A DNA stretch of 64,000 bases from Actinomycetota bacterium. Its GTDB lineage: Bacteria; Actinomycetota; Thermoleophilia; Solirubrobacterales; 70-9. A program made the position numbers and the translations under genes. The notes beneath the pieces are model-generated. The model saw only the letters and a list, made by a program, of their open reading frames with translations. It searched no databases and was not told the DNA's origin. Shown one piece after another: positions 44,385-53,283 of the stretch; within the stretch, counting starts at the first letter, position 1; each line of letters begins with the position of its first letter. The stretch is from NCBI GenBank assembly GCA_018268675.1, contig JAFDWB010000084.1, positions 124,001 to 188,000 on the forward strand, read 5' to 3'.

Positions 44385-45413
44385 CTAGGCCGGGTTGCGC
44401 CCGACGAAGAAGTCGGCGTCGGGATCGCCCGGGCTGCCGAGGCCGCAGCCCTGCAGCGCCGCCCGGAAAGAGCGCATCTGTTCCTCGCTCAGGCGGCCGC
44501 TGAGGGCGCTGCGGATCGGGCCGCCGTTGTAGCCGTTCAGCCACCCCTGGTATTTCCACAGCATCCGCGGCACCACGGCGGTGCCCGCGACCGCCACGCC
44601 CATGATCCGCATGTTCGCCTGGCGCGCCGGCTGCACCGACCAGTAGAGGTCCATCGCCTCCTCGTACTCGGCCTCGCCGCCGTGCAGCAGCTCGAAGATG
44701 CGGGGCACCGTCGACCCCGAGTACTCGTAGTTGGAGGTGCCGAGGAACTGCATCCCGTAGGTCTTCACCCAGGCCGGGGCGTTCATCTCGAAGGGGTCGG
44801 TGACGACCACCTCGTCGTTGAACATCTCGAACACCTGAGAGAGCCCGGCGACTCCCGGCGAGCCGATCTCGTTCTTGATCGCGACGACGTTCGGGCAGTC
44901 GTCGACGAGCCGGCGGATCAGCCGTGGGTCGAACGTGCTCGGGTGCAGCCGGCCGAAGTTCCAGAGGTGGATCGCGAAGACGAACATCCCCAGCGAGGTC
45001 GAGCCGGCGAGGCCCGTGTAGTAGTCGTAGATCTCGTCCTCGCTGGTCGGGTAGAAGCCGATCGGGAAGGACGGCAGGACGACGTCGACGCCGGCGCTCT
45101 CGGCGTACCGGATCAGGTCGACGTTGCGCTCCAGGGTCGGCTCCGAGGCCTGCAGGATGGTGAGCAGCTCGCCGTCGGCCTCGGCGACCGCGACGTCGAT
45201 GAACTCGCGCATCTCCGCGTCGGTGGTGCCGGTCTCGCCGACCAGCAGGATCCCGGCGAAGCCGTCGGCCTTCTCCTTGCGCACGTCGTGGCGGATCGCC
45301 TCGAGGTTCAGGCCGGAGTAATCGGCGGTCACCGTCGGGGCGACGCATCCCGCCGCCCCGCGGAGATGCTCCTTCGCCCACTCGCGGGCCTCACCCTTCG
45401 CGTAGCGTGCCAT
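44385..45413 (-). CDS. Dihydrodipicolinate-synthase/N-acetylneuraminate-lyase family protein
   Basis: A 342-residue (beta/alpha)8 lyase. GCVAPTVTADYSGLNLEAIR, GILLVGETGTTDAEMREFID (the G-x-x-GE-x-x-x-L-like motif), VVLPSFPIGFYPTSEDEIYD and the Schiff-base lysine in PNVVAIKNEIGSPGVAGLSQ (about residue 170) identify the class I aldolase family. The wider family includes hydratase-aldolases that split ring-cleavage products into pyruvate and an aldehyde. The dioxygenase and monooxygenase genes immediately upstream and the aldehyde dehydrogenase downstream make that role likely. Confidence 0.9.
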   Translation of the reverse strand: MARYAKGEAREWAKEHLRGAAGCVAPTVTADYSGLNLEAIRHDVRKEKADGFAGILLVGETGTTDAEMREFIDVAVAEADGELLTILQASEPTLERNVDLIRYAESAGVDVVLPSFPIGFYPTSEDEIYDYYTGLAGSTSLGMFVFAIHLWNFGRLHPSTFDPRLIRRLVDDCPNVVAIKNEIGSPGVAGLSQVFEMFNDEVVVTDPFEMNAPAWVKTYGMQFLGTSNYEYSGSTVPRIFELLHGGEAEYEEAMDLYWSVQPARQANMRIMGVAVAGTAVVPRMLWKYQGWLNGYNGGPIRSALSGRLSEEQMRSFRAALQGCGLGSPGDPDADFFVGRNPA

Positions 45414-45422
45414 CGCCGGACC

Positions 45423-46406
45423 TCAGGACGCGGCCGCGACGCCGGCCGCGGCCCGGTCCGCGGGCGGCGCGGGATCGGGCGGAAAGGCCTCGAACAAGGA
45501 GGCCGGCATCGGGTTGTTGACGAACATCTCGACCCCGCCCTGGTCGGCCGACCACTTGCGCGGCTCCCAGTCGGGCTGGTAGTTGCGGTAGCCGCCGGAG
45601 AAGACCTCGACCCGATGGCCGCCCGGCTCGCGCACGTAGAGGAAGGTGTTTTCGCCGTGCCCGTGGCGCGCCGGCCCCCACTCCACCGGGTTGCCGGACT
45701 CGCGCAGGATGTCGGCGGCGCGATGGACCTCGGCAGGCGAGTCGAGCCAGAAGGCGAAGTGGTGGGACAGCCCCGGCGGCGCCTGGGGCACGCCGACGAA
45801 GGCGATGTCGTGGGCCTGCTCGTTGCTGCTCACCTCGGCGAAAGCGACTTCCTCGCCGTCAGGCGCCATCGCGTACTCCATGAAACGCGAGCCGAGGGCA
45901 TCGCGGAAGAGGCCGACGTCCTCCATGATCTTCGGCGTGACGAAGGTGACGTGGTCGATCTGCCGGGCGGCGACGCCGACCGGCGCGAACCGCTGGACCC
46001 GGATCGGCAGGGTCGAGCGCCCCGCCTCGTCGGCCTCGTAGCGGTCGACCTCCCAGAACACCTCGTGGGCGATCCCGCCGGGCGTGCGGAAGCGGTAGGC
46101 CCGGCCGTGCCCGCGCACCGGCTCGCGCCAGCCCTCGCCGGCGCCGGCTCCCTCGAGCGCCGCGGCGGCCGACCCGAGCGCCTCCTCGCCCGCGGCGCGC
46201 CAGCCGACGTGCAGCACCTGGGGCGCCGCCGCCTCGGTGACGACGAGGCTGTGGTGGAAGTGGTCCCCCCAGCCGCGCAGGTAGACGGACTCTCCGTCGC
46301 GCTCCGTCTCATAGAGGCCGAAGACGTCGGTGAAGAACGTCGCCGACTCCTCCGGGCAGGGGCTCCCGAGCTCGACGTGGGCTAGTTGTGACAGCAGTCC
46401 GAACAC
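45423..46406 (-). CDS. Two-domain VOC protein, extradiol-dioxygenase-like
   Basis: A 327-residue protein with two vicinal-oxygen-chelate modules (about residues 5-135 and 150-280). First-half metal-ligand candidates are in LLSQLAHVELGSPCPEESAT. In the second half, ARQIDHVTFVTP, LSHHFAFWLDSPAEVHRAAD and GHRVEVFSGGYRNYQPDWEP supply the H-H-E triad expected in type I extradiol dioxygenases. GTG at 46406 is chosen because GGAGG precedes it at 7 bp. It probably cleaves a catechol-type ring produced by the upstream flavin monooxygenase. A non-dioxygenase VOC function is possible. Confidence 0.85.
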   Translation of the reverse strand: MFGLLSQLAHVELGSPCPEESATFFTDVFGLYETERDGESVYLRGWGDHFHHSLVVTEAAAPQVLHVGWRAAGEEALGSAAAALEGAGAGEGWREPVRGHGRAYRFRTPGGIAHEVFWEVDRYEADEAGRSTLPIRVQRFAPVGVAARQIDHVTFVTPKIMEDVGLFRDALGSRFMEYAMAPDGEEVAFAEVSSNEQAHDIAFVGVPQAPPGLSHHFAFWLDSPAEVHRAADILRESGNPVEWGPARHGHGENTFLYVREPGGHRVEVFSGGYRNYQPDWEPRKWSADQGGVEMFVNNPMPASLFEAFPPDPAPPADRAAAGVAAAS

Positions 46407-46440
46407 TGGGGTTCCTCCATCGATAGGTGGTGCGACTTGG

Positions 46441-47571
46441 TCAAAATTCTTGGGCGAGGACGGCGACCGAACTGCCCATCGCCTCGGTGAACCGGGAGCC
46501 GTCGGCGTCGGCGGGGTCCATCTGCAGGGCACTCAGCCGGGCCGAGGCCTCGACGACGAATTCGCAGCGCCCGAAGCGGCGCTCCGAGTAGCGCTCGAGG
46601 CCGACGTCGATCGAGTCGGCCCGCGCCAGCTCCTCGGCGAGCGCGATCGAGTCCTCCAGGCACATCGCGCCGCCGGAGGCCAGCTGCGGGGTGGTCGTGT
46701 GGGCGGCGTCGCCGATCACCACCACCCGGCCGCGGTAGGTCGGCGCCGGGAGGAGCAGGGTCTCCATCGGGCGGTAGTCGACCTTGGCCGGATCCTCGAT
46801 CTGGTCCCGCAGTTCCCCGGCCATACCCGAGAGGTGGGTGAGGTGGCCGCGCATCAGCCCCGGCAGATCCTCCTGCGCCGGCCGCTCGGCCGAGGCCGCC
46901 GGGACGTCGCAGTACATGTAGAGCGAGTCCACGCCGATCAGCGTCAGCCCCGAGGCGGCCGGGCCGACGAAGTAGAACGCCGCGTCGGCCTCCGCCGGGC
47001 GCGGCAGGACCGCCCGGAACACCCCCTGTCGGCGGAAGACCGGCTCGATCTCGCCGACCAGCGCCGCGCGGGTCGCCGAGCGGAAGCCGTCGGCGGCGAC
47101 GAGGAGGTCATAGATCCCCTCCTCGCCGTCGCTCAGCGTCACCCTGACCCCGTCCGGGCCGTTCTCGAAATCGGCGACGAAGGCGCCGAGCTTCACCTCG
47201 ACTCCCTGCTCGTCGGCGTACTCGCCGAGGATCCGGTGCAGTTCCGGCCGCGTCATGCCGAGCATGCCGGGGAGGCCGGGTTCGGGCGGCGGCAGCGGGA
47301 TCACCTCGACCACTTCCGAATCCGGGGCGCAGATGCGGAATTCATCGACCCCGACGCCGTTCTCGAAGCAGCGCTCGAGGACGCCCATCCGGTTGAGCGC
47401 CCGCAGCGCCGGACCCATCAGGGTGATCCCGCTGCCGAGCGCGTGCCAGACCGGCTCGCGCTCGACGATCTTCGTCTCGAACCCGCGCCGGGCGAGCTCG
47501 ATCGCTGCCGAGGCGCCTGAGATGCCGCCTCCCACGACCAGGGCGTTGCGCTGCTCAGACATGCTTCTCAT
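46441..47571 (-). CDS. FAD-dependent aromatic-ring monooxygenase (PHBH-type)
   Basis: A 376-residue flavoprotein hydroxylase. It has FAD motif ALVVGGGISGASAAIELARR, the second motif LLVAADGFRSATRAALVG (DG motif) and the third FAD motif GRVVVIGDAAHTTTPQLASG with GAMCLEDSIALAEEL. This is the layout of class A monooxygenases that use NAD(P)H and O2 to hydroxylate aromatic compounds. ATG at 47571 follows GAGGGAAGGGA; an internal ATG at MSEQRN (47562) is an alternative. It sits between the transporter's binding protein and the VOC dioxygenase, consistent with the first oxidation of an imported aromatic substrate. Confidence 0.9.
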   Translation of the reverse strand: MRSMSEQRNALVVGGGISGASAAIELARRGFETKIVEREPVWHALGSGITLMGPALRALNRMGVLERCFENGVGVDEFRICAPDSEVVEVIPLPPPEPGLPGMLGMTRPELHRILGEYADEQGVEVKLGAFVADFENGPDGVRVTLSDGEEGIYDLLVAADGFRSATRAALVGEIEPVFRRQGVFRAVLPRPAEADAAFYFVGPAASGLTLIGVDSLYMYCDVPAASAERPAQEDLPGLMRGHLTHLSGMAGELRDQIEDPAKVDYRPMETLLLPAPTYRGRVVVIGDAAHTTTPQLASGGAMCLEDSIALAEELARADSIDVGLERYSERRFGRCEFVVEASARLSALQMDPADADGSRFTEAMGSSVAVLAQEF

Positions 47572-47580
47572 TCCCTTCCC

Positions 47581-48774
47581 TCAGCATTCTTCCGACTGGC
47601 CGGGGCCGCATTCCAGCTGCTTCGGCGTCAGCCCTTCGTACAGGACGCCGGTCGAGATAGCTTCGTCGATGTTGCCCGGGGAGAGGTTGATGAAAGGCAG
47701 TTCGACCACCGGCGCTTCCGGTTTCACGCCGGCCATGATCGCCAGCGTCCATTCGGTGATCAGTTCGCCCGACCGGTAGAAGGCCGGCAAGGTCGCCGAG
47801 ACGATTTCGCCCGACCGGATCGCTTCCACTTCCGACTTCACGTTCGGGCCGACGCCGTTGGTCGGCACACTTTCGAGGCCGGCCGACTGCAGCGCCCGCT
47901 CGACGCCGGAGACCAGCGAGGTCGAGTTGGTGAGCACGGCGTCGACGTTCGGGTGGGCGGCCAGCCCGTCCTCCATCGCCGACTGCGCTTCCGCCGGGTT
48001 GAAGGCCGGGAAGTTCTTTTCGTAGACCAGCTTGACCTTGGGGAACTTCTTCAAGGCCTTCATCGCGCCCTGGACGTAGAAGATGTTGGGGGCACTGCCT
48101 TCGCCGCCGAAGAGGCCGAAGATTTCGCCTTCCCGGCCGATCGCTTCGAGGAGTTCGGTCGTCCCGACTTCCGCTTCGACCACCGAGTTGCTGAGCAGCC
48201 CGAAGTCGAGTTCTTCGGATTCCGGCGGGATCAGGTCGGCGGTCACCGTGATCCCGGCTTCCTTCGCCGCCTTGATCTGGGCGTTCAGCGCCCGCGGCGA
48301 GGCGGGCAGCATCATGATCGCTTCGAAGCCCTGGCCGATCGCGGTTTCGAACTGGCTCACCTGTTTGGGGACGTTGGCGTAGCCACCCGCGTCGAAGACG
48401 GTGAGGTCGACGCCGTACTTTTCGGCGCCCGCTTCGACGCCTTCGATGATCGCCCGCTGCAGCGGCACGACGGTTTCCGGCATCAGGAACGCGATCCGCG
48501 TGCCCGGCTTGGGTTCCTTGAACTTGGGCGGGGCGAAGGAGTCGTAGTCGGGGAACCCGGCGGCCTTCGCCGCCTTGGTATCCACCGCGGCCGTTTCGGA
48601 GCCCTTTTCGGCGCCGGTTTCCGGCTTCGCCGAGCCTTCGCTCTGGGTCGCGGTCGTCGAAGACGAGCTGCCGCTTCCCGACGACCCGCAGGCCGCCAGT
48701 CCCAGGGCGGCGATGAGCGCCACGGCGCCGGCTAGAAGCCAGGTGCGCACGGACCCTCGTTTAGACTGCTTCAT
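47581..48774 (-). CDS. Ribose-type ABC importer substrate-binding lipoprotein
   Basis: A 397-residue lipoprotein: leader RTWLLAGAVALIAALGLAAC with lipobox LAAC (cysteine about residue 30), a Ser/Thr/Glu linker, then a periplasmic-binding-protein-like I fold. Evidence includes GTRIAFLMPETVVPLQRAII, EGVEAGAEKYGVDLTVFDAG, GFEAIMMLPASPRALNAQIK and NVDAVLTNSTSLVSGVERAL, as in RbsB-type proteins. It captures the substrate for the adjacent permease and ATPase. The ATG overlaps the ATPase stop by four bases. Glutamate codons are about 38 GAA to 2 GAG, in strong contrast to the overlapping ATPase gene. Confidence 0.9.
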   Translation of the reverse strand: MKQSKRGSVRTWLLAGAVALIAALGLAACGSSGSGSSSSTTATQSEGSAKPETGAEKGSETAAVDTKAAKAAGFPDYDSFAPPKFKEPKPGTRIAFLMPETVVPLQRAIIEGVEAGAEKYGVDLTVFDAGGYANVPKQVSQFETAIGQGFEAIMMLPASPRALNAQIKAAKEAGITVTADLIPPESEELDFGLLSNSVVEAEVGTTELLEAIGREGEIFGLFGGEGSAPNIFYVQGAMKALKKFPKVKLVYEKNFPAFNPAEAQSAMEDGLAAHPNVDAVLTNSTSLVSGVERALQSAGLESVPTNGVGPNVKSEVEAIRSGEIVSATLPAFYRSGELITEWTLAIMAGVKPEAPVVELPFINLSPGNIDEAISTGVLYEGLTPKQLECGPGQSEEC

Positions 48775-50318
48775 TTCTGTTCTCCTCCTTGGTTGAACTG
48801 GGCGCGGACGAGACTGCTCTCGTCCAGGCCCTCCCTGGTGAGCTCGGCGACCACCGTTCCGCGCCAGAGGACGACGACGCGGTCGCAGATCGTGACCAGC
48901 TCACGAAGGTCGCTGGCGGCCCAGATGACGGCGCCGCCGGACTCGCAGAGGCGGGCGACGAGGTCGTAGATCGACTCGCGGCCGGCGACGTCGATGCCCG
49001 CGGTCGGGTCCTCGCAGACGACGACCCGGGGGTCGTTGGCGAGCACCCGCGCGAACAGCGCCTTCTGCTGATTGCCGCCGCTTAGCGTGGTGATCGGCGC
49101 CCGGGCGACGGCCGGGTCGACCTTGCATTCCTCCATCCGGCGGCGGGTCGAGACGGCGATCTGGCGACGGCGGAGGAACCCGCCGCGACTGTGCCGCGGG
49201 AGCGCCGACAGGGCGACCGTTTCGGCCACGTCGGAGTTGGGCACGACGCCGCGCCGGGCGCGGTCGCCGGCCAGGTACCCGATCCCGTCGCGGGCGGCAG
49301 CGCGGGGGCTGCGGCTGCGCAGCGCCCGCCCGTCCAGGCTGATCGTCCCGGCGGCGACCTTGCGGGCGCCGGCGATCGCCTCGAGCAGCTCCGACGCGCC
49401 CGAGTCGGGGAGGCCGGCGACGCCGAGGACCTCACCGGTCCGGACCTCGAGGTCGATGTCGCGGAAGGCGCCGTGGGCGTCGACCAGGCCCGCGGTGCGG
49501 AGCAGCTTCGTGCCACCGGTGACCCCGGCCAGCCGGCGGCGCTCGGCGGCGAGCTGCTGATCGTGGACGGCGACGCCTTCGCCGGCGATCAGCTCGACGA
49601 GGTCGGCCTCGGCCACCGCCGGCGACCGTTCGGCGACGACCTCGCCGTCGCGCATCACGGTGATCCAGTCGACGATCTCGGCCAGCTCCTGAAGCCGGTG
49701 GGTGACGTAGAGCAGCGAGGTGCCGCGCTCCCGCAGCCGGCCGATGACCTCCATCAGGTAGCCGGCCTCGAGCGGAGTCAGCGCCGCGGTCGGCTCGTCG
49801 AGGATCAGCAGGTGCGGGTCGCGCGAGACCGCGCGGGCGATCGAGACCAGCTGGCGGTGCGCGAGGCTCATCCCCTCGACCGTCTGGTCGGCCCGGCCCT
49901 CGAGCCCGACCAGCTCCAGGGCGGCGCGGGCGCGCCGCGCGCCGCGGGTCAACCAGCCGACGCCTCGGGCGCTGCGCTCGTCGCCGAGTTCGACGTTCTG
50001 GGCGACGGTCAGGTTGGGGACGAGCTGGTCGTGCTGGTGGACGGTCGCGATGCCGAGCTCGATCGCCGTGCGCGGCGAGCGGATTGCGACGGTGCGACCG
50101 TCGACCTGCAAGCTGCCGGCATCGGGTTGCACGGCGCCGCAGATGACGTTGATCAAGGTCGACTTGCCCGCGCCGTTGGCGCCGACCAGCGCCCGCGCCT
50201 CGCCCTTGGCGACCCGAAGCGAGACGCCGCGCAGCGCCCGGATCCCGCGGAAGGACTTCTCGATCCCGCAGGCTTCGACCGCGGTCGCGGCGGCCGTCGC
50301 CGGAGCGGCGGCACTCAT
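48771..50318 (-). CDS. Ribose-type ABC importer ATPase with two ATP-binding domains
   Basis: A 515-residue tandem ATPase of the RbsA/XylG/AraG class. The first half has Walker A VGANGAGKSTLINVICGA, the degenerate signature MSLAHRQLVSIARAVSRDPH and Walker B LLILDEPTAALTPLEAGYL. The second half has a degenerate P-loop (GVAGLPDSGASELLEAI), GIGYLAGDRARRGVVPNSDV, signature TLSGGNQQKALFARVLANDP and Walker B VVVCEDPTAGIDVAGRESI. A weak second P-loop is normal in this class. Four-base overlaps link it to both the permease and the binding protein. Confidence 0.93.
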   Translation of the reverse strand: MSAAAPATAAATAVEACGIEKSFRGIRALRGVSLRVAKGEARALVGANGAGKSTLINVICGAVQPDAGSLQVDGRTVAIRSPRTAIELGIATVHQHDQLVPNLTVAQNVELGDERSARGVGWLTRGARRARAALELVGLEGRADQTVEGMSLAHRQLVSIARAVSRDPHLLILDEPTAALTPLEAGYLMEVIGRLRERGTSLLYVTHRLQELAEIVDWITVMRDGEVVAERSPAVAEADLVELIAGEGVAVHDQQLAAERRRLAGVTGGTKLLRTAGLVDAHGAFRDIDLEVRTGEVLGVAGLPDSGASELLEAIAGARKVAAGTISLDGRALRSRSPRAAARDGIGYLAGDRARRGVVPNSDVAETVALSALPRHSRGGFLRRRQIAVSTRRRMEECKVDPAVARAPITTLSGGNQQKALFARVLANDPRVVVCEDPTAGIDVAGRESIYDLVARLCESGGAVIWAASDLRELVTICDRVVVLWRGTVVAELTREGLDESSLVRAQFNQGGEQK

Positions 50319-51343
50319 CCTCTCCCCCAACCGAGCTGGGCCGCCGCCCGCTGGAAGCCGATCGCGAAGATGATCAGGCCACCGCTGACGATGTACTGCC
50401 AATCGCCGTTCAGCCCGAGCAGGTCGATCCCGTTGGAGATCACGCCGAGGACGACGGCCCCCAGCGCGACGCCGACCACCGTCCCCCGGCCGGTCCCGAA
50501 ACCGACCCCGCCGATGAAGGCCGCGGCGTAGGCGGAAAGCATGATCGTCGAGCCGAGCGTCGCTTCCCCCGAGCCGGTGCGCGAGGAGAGCAGGATGCCG
50601 GCGACGCCGGCGAAGGTGCCGCCGATCGCGTAGGCGGTCAGCTTCACCGGCCGGGTCGGCACGCCCGCCAACCAGGCGGCCTGCTCGTTGCCGCCGACCG
50701 AGTAGATATAGCGGCCGAGCGAGAAGCGGCGCAGGAGAAGGTGACCGAGGACGAGGCAGACGAGCGCCGCGACGACCAGGGTCGGGACCGGGCCGATCTT
50801 CGACGCGGCGAGGTCGCCGTAGCCGGGGTTGTCGACGATGATCGGCCCGTTCGGCGAGAGCAGCAGCGCCACGCCGAGCAGCGCCTGCCCCATCGCCAGC
50901 GTGACCACGATCGGCGAGAGGCCGCAGACGGCGACGAGCCCCCCGTTGACCACCCCGACCGCGGTCGCGGCGAGGACGGCGATCAGGAAGGCCTCCGCCG
51001 GCGACATGCTCGCGGCCAGCCGCGCCGCGATCACCGCGGCCAGCCCGATCACGCCCGCGATCGAGAGGTCGATGCCGCCGACGAGGAGGACGAAGAGGAC
51101 GCCGACGCAGAGGACGGCGAGGGCGCTGGTCTGGCGGCCGACGTTCTGCAGGTTGAATTCGGTGGCGAAGTTGGAGGAGGCGAGGCTGAGCGCGCCGGCC
51201 AGGATCAGGAGGACGACGAAGACCAGCGACTCGGGACCGCCGAAGGCTGCCCGCAGGCGCTCCCGGAGCGTCCGGGCGGCCGACGGGTCCTCGGCGCCCG
51301 CCGCGCCGAGCCCCGGCGGCCGACTCTCCGCGACAGCACTCAT
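50315..51343 (-). CDS. Ribose-type ABC importer permease
   Basis: A 342-residue permease of the RbsC/XylH class with about ten helices: SLVFVVLLILAGALSLASSN, VGRQTSALAVLCVGVLFVLL, the conserved GGIDLSIAGVIGLAAVIAA motif, SPIVVTLAMGQALLGVALLL, YIYSVGGNEQAAWLAGVPTR and GGVGFGTGRGTVVGVALGAV. ATG at 51343 is chosen as first start before the hydrophobic core. It is the first gene of the minus-strand catabolic run and lies downstream of a good promoter at 51444-51472. Confidence 0.93.
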   Translation of the reverse strand: MSAVAESRPPGLGAAGAEDPSAARTLRERLRAAFGGPESLVFVVLLILAGALSLASSNFATEFNLQNVGRQTSALAVLCVGVLFVLLVGGIDLSIAGVIGLAAVIAARLAASMSPAEAFLIAVLAATAVGVVNGGLVAVCGLSPIVVTLAMGQALLGVALLLSPNGPIIVDNPGYGDLAASKIGPVPTLVVAALVCLVLGHLLLRRFSLGRYIYSVGGNEQAAWLAGVPTRPVKLTAYAIGGTFAGVAGILLSSRTGSGEATLGSTIMLSAYAAAFIGGVGFGTGRGTVVGVALGAVVLGVISNGIDLLGLNGDWQYIVSGGLIIFAIGFQRAAAQLGWGRG

Positions 51344-51443
51344 GCGCGGCCTTCTCGGCACGCGACTCCCACCTCGAACGGCAGCCCGTTGGACACCCGT
51401 AGCTCCTTCCGTAACCCATTCCCATGACTGCAAGGTCGCGGGG

Positions 51444-51472
51444 AACGTATAAGACGCTTATTTGTATGTCAA
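51444..51472 (-). promoter_or_regulatory. Promoter of the transporter/catabolic operon with possible regulator box
   Basis: On the minus strand TTGACA (51472-51467), a 17-bp spacer and TACGTT (51449-51444) make a good housekeeping promoter in an AT-rich patch. The -35 region reads TTGACATACAAATAA, closely resembling the -35 region of the divergent cyclase promoter (TTGCATCCAAATTA). This may be the operator of the adjacent GntR regulator. Confidence 0.6.
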
Positions 51473-51599
51473 CCCACTGTTGGATACTTTATGCCGGTAA
51501 GAAGTTCAAGCAATGGGACGCACCAAACATCTCCCCTGGAGCGGCACACAGGCCACCGCGCCCGGGTGGACGGCGAGGCACGACGGCGAGGGACTCGCG

Positions 51600-52436
51600 C
51601 TAGCGCTTCGAGGGATCGGGCAGCCGGTCGGTGCCCGCGAACTTCTTCAGCACCGCGCGCAGCGCGAGCAGTTCGGCCTGCGCGTCGGCGCGATGGACGA
51701 TGTCGCCGACGGTGCCCGCGTAGTGAAGCGCGAGCTGCCGCGAGGCCTCCTCGCCGTCTCCCCCTTCGGCCGCGTCGAGCAGGCGTTGGTGCTCGGCGAC
51801 GCGCAAGAGCCACGGCGGCGGATCGGCGAGTTCGTAGAAGCGTCGGTAGCGCCCGGCGTGATCCCAGAGCTGCCTGATCGTCTGCGCCGACCGGCGGCCG
51901 GCCCGACCGGTCAGCTTCATGTGGAATTCGCGGTGCGGCGCCTCCCATCCTTGGTGGTCCCGCTCGGCCTCGAAGTACTCCATCTGGGCCTTCAGGCCGC
52001 GGAGTTCGGCGATCTCGGCGGGCGCGAGGTCGGGCACGGTGATCAGGGCCGCGCTGCACTCGAGCGCGATCCGCATCACGTAGAGGTCCTCGACGTCGTC
52101 CAAGGTGAACTCGGCGACGCGGACATTGCGGTTGGGCTCGGTGATGATCAGGCCCTCGCTCTGCAGGAGGCGCAGGGCCTCGCGCAACGGCGTCCGCCCG
52201 GCGTCCAAGAGCTGCGCCAGTTCGACCTGCGACATCGAGGTCCCGGGGGCGATCTCGCCGCGCAGGATCTGGTCGCGCAGTTCGTCGTGGACGCGGGTGA
52301 CGCGGTGCCCGTCCCGCACCCGACGCTCGCTCGGCTTCTCCTCGCTCGCGCTGCCAGGGGTCATCGTCCCGATTATCGGGGACGATGGCGGCGTCATCGC
52401 CTGGCGTTTGGGTGGGGTCTGACGGTTAGAAGACAC
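51600..52436 (-). CDS. GntR-family (FadR/FCD-type) transcriptional regulator
   Basis: A regulator of up to 278 residues. The N-terminal winged helix is seen in VHDELRDQILRGEIAPGTSM, SQVELAQLLDAGRTPLREAL and LQSEGLIITEPNRNVRVAEF. The C-terminal FCD helical domain has DDVEDLYVMRIALECSAALI, FHMKLTGRAGRRSAQTIRQL and H-containing LHYAGTVGDIVHRADAQ; the Asp/His residues are the usual metal/ligand-binding set. The GTG at 52436 is the furthest start; ATGs at 52397 and 52364 are possible, and the last follows a palindrome CCCGAT-A-ATCGGG at 52368-52380. It sits between the transporter operon and the divergent cyclase gene and is the obvious controller of the cluster. Confidence 0.88.
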   Translation of the reverse strand: MSSNRQTPPKRQAMTPPSSPIIGTMTPGSASEEKPSERRVRDGHRVTRVHDELRDQILRGEIAPGTSMSQVELAQLLDAGRTPLREALRLLQSEGLIITEPNRNVRVAEFTLDDVEDLYVMRIALECSAALITVPDLAPAEIAELRGLKAQMEYFEAERDHQGWEAPHREFHMKLTGRAGRRSAQTIRQLWDHAGRYRRFYELADPPPWLLRVAEHQRLLDAAEGGDGEEASRQLALHYAGTVGDIVHRADAQAELLALRAVLKKFAGTDRLPDPSKR

Positions 52437-52437
52437 T

Positions 52438-52467
52438 TTGCATCCAAATTACTATGTTGCCTATAAT
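52438..52467 (+). promoter_or_regulatory. Promoter of the cyclase gene, leaderless message expected
   Basis: TTGCAT (52438-52443), an 18-bp spacer and a perfect TATAAT (52462-52467) form a housekeeping-type promoter. The ATG at 52477 lies only 9 bp after the -10 box, so the transcript would start at or within a few bases of the start codon. The -35 region (TTGCATCCAAATTA) is similar to those of the transporter operon and the P450 gene. Confidence 0.7.
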
Positions 52468-52476
52468 AGCCGTCGT

Positions 52477-53283
52477 ATGAGTGAGCGCGAACGGATCGAT
52501 TTCGCCGGCAAGACCTTCGAGGTCTACGACCTCAGCCAGGTCCTTTCCAACGACACCTCGGCCTTCGAGCCCAACCCGCACTCGATCGCCTACACGACCC
52601 ACGCCGAGTCGGCGGCGAAAGAGCCGTTCGGCGTCCCGGCCGGGACCTGGCCCGACGGCGAGGCCTGGTCGATCGAGTCGGTGACGCTGACCACCCACTC
52701 CGGCACCCACGTCGACGCTCCCTACCACTACTCCTCGCGGACGAGCGCCGGCGCCCCGGCCCGGACGATCGAGGGACTGCCCTTCAGCTGGGTCATGGGG
52801 GACGCGTTCCTGCTCGAGATGATGGACGTCGACCCGGCCGCCGGGATCACCGCCGCGGACGTGCGGCGGGAGCTCGGGCGGATCGGCTACGAGCCGAAGC
52901 AGAACGACATCGCGCTGATCCGCACCGACATATCCGAGCGTTTCGGCGAACCCGGCTACGAGACGCTGCACCCCGGCATGCGCCGCGACGCGACCGCGTT
53001 CCTGGTCGAGCACGGGGTGCGGCTGATCGGCATCGACGCCTGGGGGCTCGACCGGCCGATGCGCTTCATGGTCGCCGACATCGAGGCGGGCGATCCAGAC
53101 CAGCTCTGGGAGTCCCACAAGTACGGGGCCGAGCACGAGTACGCCCAGATCGAGAAGCTCCGCGACCTCGCCTCGCTGCCGCGCCCGCACGGCTTCCAGG
53201 TGCTGGCGCTGCCGGTCGCGGTCGAGGGCGCGGGCGCCGGCTGGGCGCGGGTGGTGGCGCTGGTCGAGGTGATCGCGGACTGA
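52477..53283 (+). CDS. Cyclase-family metal-dependent hydrolase (kynurenine-formamidase-like)
   Basis: A 268-residue protein with the diagnostic metal-binding motif LTTHSGTHVDAPYHYSSR (HxGTHxDxPxH, about residue 73). Further family features are a helix around GFPF-like GLPFSWVMGDAFLLEMMDV, NDIALIRTDISERFG, and VRLIGIDAWGLDRPMRF. Members hydrolyse amides or lactams such as N-formylkynurenine or isatin. ATG at 52477 is chosen because of the promoter immediately before it. Its stop overlaps the start of the FAH-family gene (TGATG), so the two work together, probably on a ring-opened or amide intermediate. Confidence 0.88.
   Translation: MSERERIDFAGKTFEVYDLSQVLSNDTSAFEPNPHSIAYTTHAESAAKEPFGVPAGTWPDGEAWSIESVTLTTHSGTHVDAPYHYSSRTSAGAPARTIEGLPFSWVMGDAFLLEMMDVDPAAGITAADVRRELGRIGYEPKQNDIALIRTDISERFGEPGYETLHPGMRRDATAFLVEHGVRLIGIDAWGLDRPMRFMVADIEAGDPDQLWESHKYGAEHEYAQIEKLRDLASLPRPHGFQVLALPVAVEGAGAGWARVVALVEVIAD

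Noticed and set aside
43590-46385. A 931-codon plus-strand frame opposite the catabolic genes
   Set aside because: Antisense shadow of three well-supported enzyme genes in high-GC DNA; no family features.
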